Shown: positions 43,101 through 53,517 of the stretch, one piece after another
Layout: each line of letters begins with the position of its first letter
Position numbering within the stretch: the stretch's first letter is position 1
Source: Fistulifera solaris
Lineage: Eukaryota; Bacillariophyta; Bacillariophyceae; Naviculales; Stauroneidaceae
DNA length: 64,000 nt
Assembly: GCA_030295235.1 (NCBI GenBank)
Contig: AP026131.1
Span: forward strand, 1,364,001 to 1,428,000
Direction: 5' to 3'
Notes under the pieces: generated by a model
Databases searched by the model: none
Told to the model about the DNA's origin: nothing
The model's input: the letters and a program-made list of their open reading frames with translations, nothing else
Translations under genes and position numbers: made by a program

Positions 43101-44759
43101 CCGGAGACGGATTCGGACAACGATGGAACGCCTGACTGCAATGACTTGTGCATTAACGACGTTTACAAGACCGAACCTGGGTTGTGCGGATGCGATGTGC
43201 AAGACACAGATTCGGACAATGATGGAACACCCGACTGTGACGATCTTTGCCCCACGGACCCCTCCAAGACCACCGACGTTGACACAGACGGAGACGGTAT
43301 TTACGACTGTGAGGACGAATGCCCCTTGAACCCTGACAAAACCGATCCTGGAATTTGCGGGTGCGACGAGCCTGATATTGATTCAGACAACGATGGTATC
43401 ATGGATTGCAACGAAGTCCGTGAAGTCCTCAACTTCACCAGTTCCAATCTCATTGCCACACCCGAAAAGTACAAGGAGTGCTTCAAGATTTACAACGGCG
43501 GCAAGAACGACACCACGGCTCCCGAGTTTGTGGAAACTGCCGCTGCTTATTGCCTTGCCGATTGCAAGGCGGGAGCGATGTGCATCAAGGTCCAAGCGGC
43601 TCCCGGAATTCAACTTGGCAACACCGAGGCCTGGTTCAAGGACTACTCGTGCTCCGACAGTGCCATTCAGCCCCTAGCTCCTGGAATCACGCTCACGCGC
43701 GACCTCAACGGCAAGGTCATTACATGGGAAGGTTGTTTTGAACTCCCCGAAGGCGCCACTGGAGAAAACATTCAGATCCACGCTGACTGGGGTTACTCCG
43801 GCAGCATTTCGCTCAACAACACCGCATCGACTGTCATCGGTGCGTCCATGGACTACCCCGAATGTCTCGTTCCGGAAGGCAGCCCCGAAGACACCCCCGT
43901 CGAAACACCTACCGAAATCAGTTCCTCCCCAGTCGCCGCTCCCACTGGTGCGACGATTGACAACGATCCTACGGTCGGTTTCCCCACGGCCAACTCGATT
44001 GGTGACGGCGAATCGGGCGGTGGTTACGGTGATCCTCACTTGAAGACATGGATGGGAGAAGTCTACGATTTTCATGGTGCTTGTGATTTGGTGTTGGTCA
44101 AGACTCCCACCTTCCACAACGGAGCCGGTCTCGACGTCCACATTCGCACCAAGATCCGTGATGACTGGTCGTTCATCTCGGATACGGCGGTTCGCATCGG
44201 CAATGATGTCTTGGAAGTCGGAACTCGTGCTTACTACTACTTGAACGGAGTTGCCGGTGCCGAATTGCCCGCCACGGTCGGTGGATTCCCTCTGACTTTG
44301 ACCCATTTTGGCACCAAGCGTCACAAGTTTGAGATTGATATGGGCCACATGGGCGTGATTGTCATCAAGGTCTTCAACGAGTTCTTGGCCGTAGAAGTCG
44401 ATAACGCACACAGCGACGGCTTCGGTGACAGTGTCGGTCTAATGGGTGCGTTCACGGATGGCAGTTTGGTGGGACGCAATGGTGAAGTTCACGCTGATCA
44501 CAACGAATTTGGCTTGAGCTGGCAAGTTCATGACACCGACGGCAATTTGTTCCAGAAAGTCGAAGGCCCTCAGTATCCTCAATTGTGTCAAATGCCCACT
44601 CCTTTGGCCCTGAAGAATCGTCGCATGTCCGAATCGTTGGTCAGCTTTGAAGATGCCAGCAATGCTTGCGCCGATTGGTCCGAAGAAACGCGCGAGTCTT
44701 GCATTTACGATGTCATGTCGACGGGTGATTTGGACATGGCGGAAGCGGGTGCCTTTTAA
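40189..44759 (+). CDS. Secreted thrombospondin type 3 repeat / GDPH-domain adhesin (about 1500 aa)
   Basis: Exon 1 (40189-40251) encodes a signal peptide MKFISSLIFAAALLDSVTDAQ; intron 40252-40328 (GTGAGT...CCAG); the rest is one exon. A Cys-rich N-domain contains VTICHRTCSPTNPWVRITID, like a bacterial surface-protein module. From about residue 233 to 1048 come about 24 TSP3-like repeats of some 36 residues (CGCGVSDxDSDxDGTPDCxDxCPxDPxK), dense in Asp and Cys and expected to bind Ca2+. A spacer and Pro/Thr linker lead to a vWD-like GDPH domain at about 1255 (GDPHLKTWMGEVYDFHGACDLVL), which is shared by proteins of diatom adhesive trails. Frame breaks: one between about 40340 and 40450 (exact N-terminal sequence uncertain) and one at 41661, where one G is missing. 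A role in adhesion or the extracellular matrix is inferred. Confidence 0.85.
40965..43410 (+). repeat. TSP3-coding repeat array
   Basis: About 22 CGC(G/D) starts spaced around 108 bp. Divergent at the DNA level, conserved in Asp, Gly and Cys codons, so selected as protein. Confidence 0.85.
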
Positions 44760-44906
44760 ATTTCATAGGAAGACTAACTCATATGTAGAACGGATGTGAA
44801 AAGGACCGTCAAAGGAAAGGAATTTATCTGGTAGTGGAAGGAGGCAAAAGGGATGTGTCGCTGATACATTTTTTGCATGTTTCCACACCAAGCTCGTTGT
44901 TATCAT

Positions 44907-45096
44907 TCGACCACGTTCTAGAACGATTCCCCTTCCGCTGTGCCCATCTCTCATTCTGCAATAAAGTCCACTTGTCCCTCGATCCATAATCTCGTCGTCC
45001 ACTCGACCACGTTCTAGAACGATTCCCCATCCGCTGTGCCCATCTCTCATTCTGCAATAAAGCCCACTTGTCCCTCGATCCATAATCTCGTCTTCC
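44907..45096. repeat. 96-bp tandem repeat, two copies
   Basis: Copy 1 at 44907-45002, copy 2 from 45003, differing at about three positions. Each contains the palindrome GTTCTAGAAC and an AATAAA. Lies 150 bases after the adhesin stop, so it may sit in its 3' UTR. Confidence 0.85.
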
Positions 45097-45179
45097 TTCT
45101 GGCATTTGTCGTCCAAGCATATGTCGTGGAAAATGAGAGAATGGCCACTAGTTTTAAGCGCTCTGCTTGTTTTTTCAAT

Positions 45180-45560
45180 GCTTTGTGCTTGCCATTGCGC
45201 GATGGCTGCAATTTTCGGGGTCTAGTCTATACATGCACAAACGATCTTCTTGGAGCTTTCGACACTTATGACGGAGGCTTTGCCTGGTTCAAAACGATCG
45301 AGGGTGGTGAAGTCTTGTGGGCTATGGAAGACAACTACGGTTCACGGTGCACTTCGTCGCGCCAGGCGCGGAAGAGGGTAATAAGTATGCTGTGTCCTGT
45401 GGCTCCGTGATTCCGATGCGCCGACGTAAAGTTCCTGACATGCCAGCAACACTTTCGTGTAACTGTTGCTACTCTCCTTTATCATTCGGTATGTCTTACT
45501 TTTGTCTCCGTTACGATTGGTGATTGCAGTCCCACTTTCTGCGCAAAGCAGGTTCGCTCT
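45180..45560 (+). repeat. Diverged dispersed repeat, copy 1
   Basis: Shares ordered blocks with 49880-50180: TACATGCAC(A/G)AACGAT, GAGGCTTTGCC, GGTGCACTTC, AAGTTCCTGACA, GGTGATTGCA/GGAGATTGCA and CTCTGGTT. Neither copy has an intact frame. Confidence 0.55.
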
Positions 45561-46085
45561 GGTTGAAGCATTACAGTGAACATTGGTGCAGGAGTAGAAA
45601 GAAACAGACGACTGTAAAAGAGCAAAATAAAGAAAAAGACTTGAGAAGGATTTTTTTTTGTATGATTTGTGATCGAACCGCTTGTAGGCCGGCGCTTTGA
45701 CCCAAAGGGATGATTTATTTACATGACCCGAAAAAGTCGTTACGGTTCTCGTTGTCCGTATTTGCGGCCAGTGTTCTGGTTCGGTTTCGGGTTTTTTCTT
45801 TTCTGATTATTACCGGAGTATGTATTTTTCGATACGATTTTGTCGTCGTCTTTTGTAGTTTATTCCTCTTTGCTTTGATAACTTCTTGAAACTTGGAAGG
45901 CGAAGGAATCTTGACAGCTCGTGTCAAGAAAAACATTCATTGTAAATCATCCTTTCTCATTTATTATTACAACAGAAGGAATTGATTTAGAGAATCATTT
46001 TTAATTGATTTCGAAAGGGCAACAGAAAGTCTCGTGTATCGTTCGAGATCCTTTGACGAATAAACAAAAGAACTCTTTCGAGACA

Positions 46086-49000
46086 ATGACACTTTGGTTG
46101 AAAATCACTGCCTCTTCTTTCTCGCGACGACTATTGACGCACCGCAATCGTACTAGCTGGTTTCGAGCATTCGCTTCGAATGGTCATGACTCAAATCCGA
46201 ACGATGCGTACCGCATTCCGGGCATGTCGCATCAGTATGGAAGTTTGGGTGAGACGCCGACTTCCCTCCATAAATCACAAGAATCGACGGCGTGGCAAGC
46301 ATCTCACAATATCGAAGTGCAGCGTGTGACCCAAAAAGCCATGATTTATGAACTCATTCATGAACAGACAAGAACGATTGAATCCGTTGTACCTTGGTTT
46401 CTCGAAAACATGCCGGCGGTGTAAGTAATGATGGAGAGGCAATGATAAAGATAGCGAGCGAGTGAGCCGTTGGGGAATAACCCTACAAAACGCACTCTAC
46501 CTTCGAGCAATGTCTATGCTCTATATTTTTTCTCATCGATTGCTTCTATTTCACTTTGCAGTTACTTCCAGCAAGTACCCGAACGCTACCGCATGGATCA
46601 CATGAAAGCCATTGCGGCCGTCAAGGATGCGAACATGGATTTGTATCTCAATTTAAAGTCGCACACACTTGATGGTCGCACCGTCTTGACGTTTATTCGT
46701 CCCGGAACAGCCCCCGGTACATTGTTGCACATGGTGCAAGAATTGCCCTACAAGTATAGTCTCGAAATGCCACTCAGCAGATTGCATGTCTTTTCGACCG
46801 TTGATGAAACCATGAGTTTGAATATGTTCGTGTACGGGCATCGTCCCGTGCACGATGAAGATGTCGATATGGATCTCATGGCACTGGCGGAACCGATATT
46901 GGAGTACGCGGCGAATGTGCAACAGGGGATTGTTGTGGATGAAGAACTGCCGCTGTCACCTTTGTTGGAGAGAGAATCGCTTGTCGAATATATGAAAATG
47001 TGTCGACCGACCTATGTGCAAATTGGTCTTATGAATCCGGCGCGGTTTTGTATGCAGCGTTTGTTGTTTGCGGAAGTTTCGGGAACCGAAGGAGTTGCAG
47101 TGCACATTGGTTTGGCGACAGATCAGACGCCCGAAATGCATTTACCGACGAGTGGACCCTTGTATTGGGTGGAAATGGCTGTAGCGAACAGTATTCCGCA
47201 AGTAGCGTTAGAAAATTTGTGACAGTTGTTGTACCATCACAAATTTGATGTTCAACGTGCGCGTTTGGATATTGTGCCTGATGGTGAAAACGGGAGTGTG
47301 ACGATATTGCGGACATTGATCAGTCCCACATCGTTGTTGTCGGCCGACTCCACCACCGACTGGCAAACATTGGCACAAGAACTCAAGCGGGCAAAATGGT
47401 TGGATCCGGATACCGTTGATTTAGTTTTCGGGAAAGAGCCTTGGTTAGGGATTGCGCGAGGGGAAGTCATTACTGCCATGTCTTCGTTGATGCATCCGGT
47501 ATTGACCAAAAATCAACAGCATGGCGTATTCGAAAGCAAATATAGCCGAAGTTGTCCATCAGCACATTGGTCATGCTGCGTTGATTGCGGATCTCTTCTT
47601 GGATCGTTTTCATCCCGACCATCCGCTGACTGACGAGTTGTATCAAAGCAGACGTGACGACTTGACGCAGTTGATTGCGAAGGAAGTTGAGGATCAGGTG
47701 GCTACATCTATTCTGAGTAAAATGCTGGAAATTGTTGATTTTACCTTGAAAACGAATGCGTACATGCCGAATCGGTACGCTTTGGGCCTGCGACTCAATC
47801 CGTCCGTCATGCATGAGCCGGGGAATACCGCCGAACTGCCGTTCGGAGTATTGTTTGTTCATGGTCGTCGTTTCAACGGCTTTCATGTACGATTCCGTGA
47901 TATCAGTCGAGGAGGTCTGCGATTGGTGACGCCCGCCAACACGGAGTTGTATGCTTTGGAGTCAGCTCGACAATACGACGAATGCTACGGATTGGCATTT
48001 GCACAACAACTCAAAAACAAAGATATGTAAGTATGAAATTGTAGTTACAGGCTTTCGCTCTGGATTTTGTTGCAAGTCTAACATTTTTATCCGCTCTAGC
48101 CCCGAGGGAGGCTCCAAAGCCGTGGCTCTGATCAATACCACAGGATTGAACGACTCGGGCAAGTACTTTGTGATGCGCAAATCAGTGAAAGCATTTACAG
48201 ATACCATATTGGATCTTATTGTAGAAACGGAAGAAACAAAGAAGTTCGTTGTGGATCGCCTAGGTCGACCAGAAGTTCTTTATTTGGGCCCGGACGAACA
48301 GATCATTCCCGGGGACATTGAATGGATTGTGAAGAGAGCGGCGGAGCGTGGGCACAATACACCAGCCGCCTTCATGAGTAGTAAACCTAGGGCGGGAATC
48401 AATCACAAACAATTCGGTGTAACAAGTGAAGGAGTGAATGTGTATTTAGATACAGCTCTTCGTCGTGTGGTGAATATAGATCCAAAGAAGGACTCTTTTA
48501 CCATTAAAATGACTGGGGGTCCCGATGGAGATGTCGCGGGCAATGAGATTAAAATTTTGGTTCGAGAGTACGGTGAAAATGTTAAGATTGTTGGAATTGC
48601 GGACCACTCCGGCTGTGCAGAAGATCCTGATGGTTTGAACCATGACGAGTTGTTGCGACTGGTCCGTTCGGCATTATGCATTTCCCATTTTGATACAACA
48701 AAACTTGGACCGTCGGGCAAGCTGCACACCACTGACACCCCTGAAGGTACCAAAGCCCGCAATACGATGCACAATAGGTTGGAAGCCGATGCATTTTTTG
48801 CCGTGTGGAGGACGTCCGAATACAATTGACTGTTCCAATTACAAGAACTTTATAAAAGCGGATGGCCGTCCTTCAGCACCGCTCATTGTTGAAGGTGCCA
48901 ATCTGTTTATCACAAAAGATGCCCGCAAATCGTTGTTTCAAGATGCTGGTGTTGTCATTGTCAAAGATTCATCGGCCAACAAGGGGGGCGTGATTACATC

Positions 49001-49582
49001 GTCGTACGAGATCTGCGCCGCCATGCTGTTGTCAGAAGAAGAATTTGTCGCCAACAAAACACAGATCGTACAGGAAGTGCTGGAGAAATTACGAATGCTG
49101 GCCAAATTGGAAGCGGAGCTCTTATTTCGTGAATATGAAGCTCATGGTGGTTCGCTTCCCGAAATATCTCAAGTCATTAGTAACTGCATTAATGCAGCCA
49201 CTGATGCACTGGCGTTGGCGTTGGATTCTTTGTCGGAAGCCGATCAAGAAGCTCTATTGCCTCTTTTCAAATGCATTTGCCCAAGACGATTGCTGATTTA
49301 GCGTTTGATCGAGTTCATGAACGAGTACCGAAGCAGTACATCAAGAATGCAATTAGTTCTGCTTTAGCCGCGAAAATGGTATACAAGGAAGGGACGACCT
49401 TTATCATGTCACTTCCCAAAGAAAAGTTGGCGACAATTTTGTTTCAGTATTTGGAGAAAGAAAAGGAAGTTGCCATATTGCTGCAATCACTGGAGAATGT
49501 GGAAATGTCGGAGGATAAGAAACGGGCCGTGATTGAACTCTTGGAAAAAGGAGGCGCTCGCACGGCTTTGGGAGTTTATTAA
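46086..49582 (+). CDS. GDH: NAD-dependent glutamate dehydrogenase, large type
   Basis: Oxidative deamination of glutamate to 2-oxoglutarate and ammonium, feeding carbon skeletons to the TCA cycle. Exons 46086-46420, 46562-48026 and 48100-49582; introns 46421-46561 and 48027-48099 are GT-AG. About 1090 residues, as expected for the large NAD-GDH. N-terminus MTLWLKITASSFSRRLL looks mitochondrial. Core motifs are FRDISRGGLRLVTP, the splice-restored D|IPEGGSKAVAL, MTGGPDGDVAGNEIKI (nucleotide binding) and VEGANLFITKDAR. Breaks: in-frame TGA at 47220-47222 (ENL-stop-QLLYHHKFD; CGA expected), one extra G at 47523-47524, one extra T in 48794-48799, and one A missing at 49270-49272. Similarity continues through all four. 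Whether the TGA is real decides if this copy is functional. Confidence 0.85.
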
Positions 49583-49879
49583 AAAGTGCTGCCATTACAA
49601 TCCTAGTTTAGGAAGAACGACAAGGGAACCTAGTAATTATGTAACCACATGTATTTTGTCAAAAAGTTGTCTTGTGTGATTCAATTTACGGATGTGGATG
49701 AAATTCCAACGCATATTTTTCTCTTGTAAAACAAAACATAATTGAAATGTTTCGTGTCGGCTATGAGAATGGTACTACTTGCTTCGGTGGTATGTGGCAT
49801 CTCAAGATTCTGGACGATTCGTGGTCTCCTAGTTTTCCAGCGAGTCCTCAGTATTTCACTTTTCAGTGGTTTTACTTCA

Positions 49880-50180
49880 AGCCTCCTCGCGAGATGACTG
49901 GACTGACGGAGTCGGTTCTTTACATGCACGAACGATGAAACTGAAGCTTTTACCACTTGTGCCGAGGCTTTGCCCCTGTAGCAACTGTCGATGATAGTGA
50001 CTTTTGTGTTTCGTTAGACATCTACGGTCCTGGGTGCACTTCATCTCGCAATTGCGTGAGACACCCGCGTTAAGTTCCTGACACGGTTGCTTTATGACTC
50101 CGTTAGCTTTGCCTGCGTAGCGACTGGAGATTGCATTCTTATTTTTCGTGGCAAGCAAATCCACTCTGGTTAGAAAGTCA
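49880..50180 (+). repeat. Diverged dispersed repeat, copy 2
   Basis: Counterpart of 45180-45560 on the other side of the GDH gene, same orientation. Its right edge meets the truncated SDR fragment. Confidence 0.5.
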
Positions 50181-50382
50181 TCGTCCAAGAATGTCATTAC
50201 CACATTCGATCCTCGTTTCGCGAGGGCAGACACAACGCTTTCCCAATTCCACTACCACCACCACCCGTCACTAAAGCCAATCGGCGACATGCTTCTTCCT
50301 TTTTCAAAAAACGGTCGGAAACGCCAAGAGTAGGGCGAGTGCGGTCGAAAGAGGTGACGCGAAGGCTACGAGAGATTCGCAC
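50140..50382 (-). pseudogene. Short-chain dehydrogenase (SDR) N-terminal fragment
   Basis: Reads RRLALVTGGGGSGIGKAL (TGxxxGIG cofactor loop), then after a one-base shift SALAKRGSNVVMTFLDDD, the typical first beta-alpha-beta of an SDR. Nothing of the catalytic Tyr-x-x-x-Lys part follows; the sequence changes to the dispersed repeat. A gene stub. Confidence 0.65.
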
Positions 50383-50568
50383 ATCGTTTCTGTTGCTGGC
50401 ATTTCGTCTAGTTTCTTATCCGCCCTTGCTATAAAGGATACCCAAATTGAAACGAATAAATGGATACGGCAATGAACGACAATGCACTCAATACCAATTT
50501 TTTCAATGCAGCGATGATGATCTTTTTGTGCGTGTCATACATTACAGGAATTCCCCGATCCAGCTGCT

Positions 50569-51189
50569 TTACTTCCACCGTCCCACACGTTGCCACCAAT
50601 CCAGTTGATCTCCAAATTGCTGCATTTTCTTCTCTTTGCGTGTACTCTCTGACTTTGGTAAGTTTTCTTTATCATCATAGTCTATTGGCAGCGCTTCGGC
50701 AATTGGATAATGTTCCATGACGTGTTGGTGATTGTTGACAATGAATCCAGCCGCTTGACGATGAACCATGAGTTCCCAGCGAGCCTGAATCGCCTGTTTG
50801 CGGTGTTCATTGTAGGCCAAAGCTACTTCAGCAAGTTCCTTTCGAATCGTTTGTTGGTCCTCCGCAGTTTGCTGTAATAAAGTCTCGTATCGTTGATATT
50901 CTTGCTGCATCAATTGCACGTAGAGACGGATTTTTTGACCCTGCTTTCCCAATGCTTTTCCGATCGATCCCTGTAACTCTTCTTCAATCGTCTTGAGATG
51001 CAAGGAAGGATCATGGGTATCCCGAATGAGTTCGAGGTATGGGTTGTTCTTTTCGGTTTCGGTGTTTTTCACACGAACAGCGGCTCGTTGCCACGTCGGG
51101 GCAGAATTGGCGGAGAGAGCACGAACGGCGCCGTGTCGGTGGACTAATTGAATGATGTGTGGATATATTTTGTGGAGAAAGAAAGTCAT
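50569..51189 (-). CDS. Unrecognised coiled-coil protein, 206 aa, possibly mitochondrial
   Basis: ATG 51189 (MTFFLHKIYPHIIQLVHRHG), intact to a stop at 50569. The first 35 residues are basic/hydrophobic with RALSANSAPTWQRAA, compatible with an organelle presequence. Residues 75-150 form a helical, heptad-like stretch (QQEYQRYETLLQQTAEDQQ, RKELAEVALAYNEHRKQ). It ends with a Trp-rich peptide GDQLDWWQRVGRWK, which looks like a conserved C-terminal motif. I do not recognise the family. Composition and codon use resemble the neighbouring genes, which is why I accept it. Confidence 0.65.
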   Translation of the reverse strand: MTFFLHKIYPHIIQLVHRHGAVRALSANSAPTWQRAAVRVKNTETEKNNPYLELIRDTHDPSLHLKTIEEELQGSIGKALGKQGQKIRLYVQLMQQEYQRYETLLQQTAEDQQTIRKELAEVALAYNEHRKQAIQARWELMVHRQAAGFIVNNHQHVMEHYPIAEALPIDYDDKENLPKSESTRKEKKMQQFGDQLDWWQRVGRWK

Positions 51190-52062
51190 GATCGATTAGA
51201 ATGCAAGGTACCGGTACTTGTATATTGGTCGCAAATGAATGATATTGGATGAATGATGAATGGCACTGCGTCGCAGCTAGCAGCTATCGGCCTCGATGAT
51301 GCTGATGCCGCGTGACATTTCAGTCAATTAAGGCTAGGGATGGTGAATGACTACCGGAGAGAGGGATCAGTTTTTAGTTTTTAATAATATCTTGTGCCCC
51401 AATTTCGCCGCGGTTTGATCTCATTGACTATAAGCCTTTGAAATGTCATGCAGTCTGTACATAGTACTATTGACAAATCTTGTGAAATTTCTTCGTTAAG
51501 ACTTAAGACTTGGTGCTTGGTGCTTCGGGGAACGACAATAAATAGACGATCAACGACTACATATATAAGCCCTGTCCCTGTCCCTTTTATTATTTATGTA
51601 AAGGACCCCCAACGGAAAATTCAATCGTTTGATAGGGCTTAACTAAATATTTCGCTTTTATACACTTTGAACCTGAAAGTATCGTTCAATGAAAATAATA
51701 GGGCGAACGAACGAGTGGACTTTGAATAATGACTCGATATTTTTAGCCACTGAATAACGGAGAAATACAGAGTACGATTGGTGACTATGATAAAAACAGA
51801 ACTACAGAACTACACAAGGTCGACGAAGAAGACGAAGCCGAAAGTCATCAAAAATAAAACGGGTCTTTCCTTGCAAAAGACATTCGTGTCCCTCGTTCAC
51901 CACCATTTTTGGAAGCAAAAGTCTTCACAAGTACATCGCCCAATTTTCCGCGAGGTGCACCAACAACTGTTTTCCTTGGAAAAGGCTCTCGCTTCTGATT
52001 GTGCCCGAACAAAAATACTCCCTCATCATTCGTTCTCGTTGGAGTGACAGCATTCTGTTTGC
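51190..52062. other. Intergenic
   Basis: About 870 bases between two divergent genes. Contains a GTACCGGTAC at 51208-51217 next to the start of the minus-strand gene. No other structure recognised. Confidence 0.4.
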
Positions 52063-53131
52063 CATGACGATCAGTTCTTATCACGACTTTTACGCGGTCG
52101 ACGTCGCCGACGTACGATCCCAAATGAATATCCCCCCTATGCAAGCGCAAAGGACCACGCGGTGGAGTCGTTAATCCATTTCCAGTGAAACTTTTTACAA
52201 TGTTAGAAACGACTTGCGAGGAAGGACTGGAGCATGTTGTTTCGTGGCAAGTACACGGTCGTTGTTTCATGATTCACAAGTCGGATCGATTCGTTGCGGA
52301 TGTTCTGCCGAAGTAAGTCTGTAGCTGTGTTGACGCTGGTCGAATCTGAACAACGAATCTCATTTTTCCGTATCAGATTTTTTAAACAGTCCAAGCTGGC
52401 GTCGTTTCAAAGACAGCTCAATTTGTGGGGCTTCCAAAAAGTGGTGAATGGGCCCGACCGTGGTGGTTATTACCACGAACTGTTCTTACGAGGACGACCC
52501 GATCTGGCCCCCCCTCATGTTACGAGTTAAAGGATGTGCCATGGAAGGGGTGGTTGTCAAGGACAGTCATGGAACGGAGGACCCGAACTTTTATTCGTAT
52601 CCGTACTGCGAGACAGACAAGGTCCCTAGTTTGACATCTTCGTCTGAAATGAGGGCAAATCTGATTGAACCATCCACACCACCCGATTCGCCTCGATCGG
52701 ACCCTGTTATTCAATCATCACCACCACGTAGAAGGAAACGACAGAAACCGACCAAAGCCATGGTAACACCACCCTACAAAAAGAAGGAAGCTGTGGGCTT
52801 GTCGGATGACGATCAACGAGACATGGACGAATCATCACGCTGGGGCCACGAACGACGAAAACTTGATTTTTCTCCGCCTCAGAACCTTCGTGAATTGCAT
52901 CGAACGTTTGCCAAGGAAGAGGAGGAAGATGAAGATACGAGTGAATCTACGGATTTCTGGAACATCTCCGCCGATGAACTGTTTGGCGGGCGGACATTTC
53001 AAACCGTCGAAGAATGCAATGCACAAGCACTGGAGTCGATATTGAGCTTAGAAGAAGAAGCTTTGTACGCCAAATCGGTGTTATCCGAAGTAAAAAAGAT
53101 GAAACTGTGCCTCAATCTGTGTTCTTATTGA
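52063..53131 (+). CDS. HSF: Heat shock factor-type transcription factor
   Basis: The HSF DNA-binding domain is clear: PFPVKLFTMLE, VVSWQVHGRCFMIHKSDRFV, then across the intron 52313-52376 (GT-AG, 64 nt) FFKQSKLASFQRQLNLWGFQ and GPDRGGYYHELFLRGRPDL. The ATG at 52200 would cut off PFPVKL, so I place the start at ATG 52063 (MTISSYHDFYAVD), which joins the domain if one C is removed from 52132-52137. A second C run (52508-52514) also carries one base too many; removing it gives LAPLMLRVKGCAMEGV. The C-terminal 200 residues are acidic and disordered. HSFs are greatly expanded in diatoms; most are not known to be heat-specific. It binds nGAAn repeats in the nucleus. Confidence 0.85.
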
Positions 53132-53517
53132 GAACCAGAACAGAGGAGGCGTCGTCGTCGACGATGGTCGACTGCAAAAAGCCACAAGTCGTCATCGAAA
53201 CGAGTGTAATTCATATTTATCATATTCAGCAATGATTTTGGCCGTACATTTTTTTTGTTTATGATACACACAACGAATCGATTTCTAGCCAACAAGCCAA
53301 GATCCTAGCATGAAGATTCAGATTGAATCACGAAGTGTATAATGATCACAACGTCACGACGAATGAAAGCAGGGGACGGAAGACAGACGAACGCACCGCC
53401 TTCACCGCAAAAAAACATCGCACAATAACGCATTTTTTCTCATTGAAGTCCAAAAGGAGCATTGAAAATAGAAAGAAAGACCTCGTTTCATTCGTTTCAT
53501 ACTTGAATAGAACGGAG
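53132..53517. other. Intergenic
   Basis: About 385 bases between the HSF stop and the helicase start. Nothing recognised; it includes the likely 3' UTR of HSF and the helicase promoter. Confidence 0.4.

Larger units (their letters stand above)
44760..46085. other. Intergenic with 96-bp tandem repeat and a diverged dispersed repeat
   Basis: About 1.3 kb. Holds the 96-bp duplication at 44907-45096 and, at about 45180-45560, a sequence related to 49880-50180. No gene is supported. Confidence 0.5.

Noticed and set aside
40965-43410. CRISPR-like or satellite array, suggested by regular spacing of about 108 bp
   Set aside because: The repeat is conserved only as protein (Asp/Cys/Gly pattern); DNA units diverge and there are no unique spacers.
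47220-47222. Selenocysteine codon in GDH
   Set aside because: Neither the family nor the position (a non-catalytic Arg) supports selenocysteine, and no SECIS-like hairpin was seen. A mutation or sequence error is simpler.
51848-52270. 140-codon minus-strand frame over the HSF 5' region
   Set aside because: It is the shadow of the HSF N-terminus; the plus strand carries the conserved DNA-binding domain.
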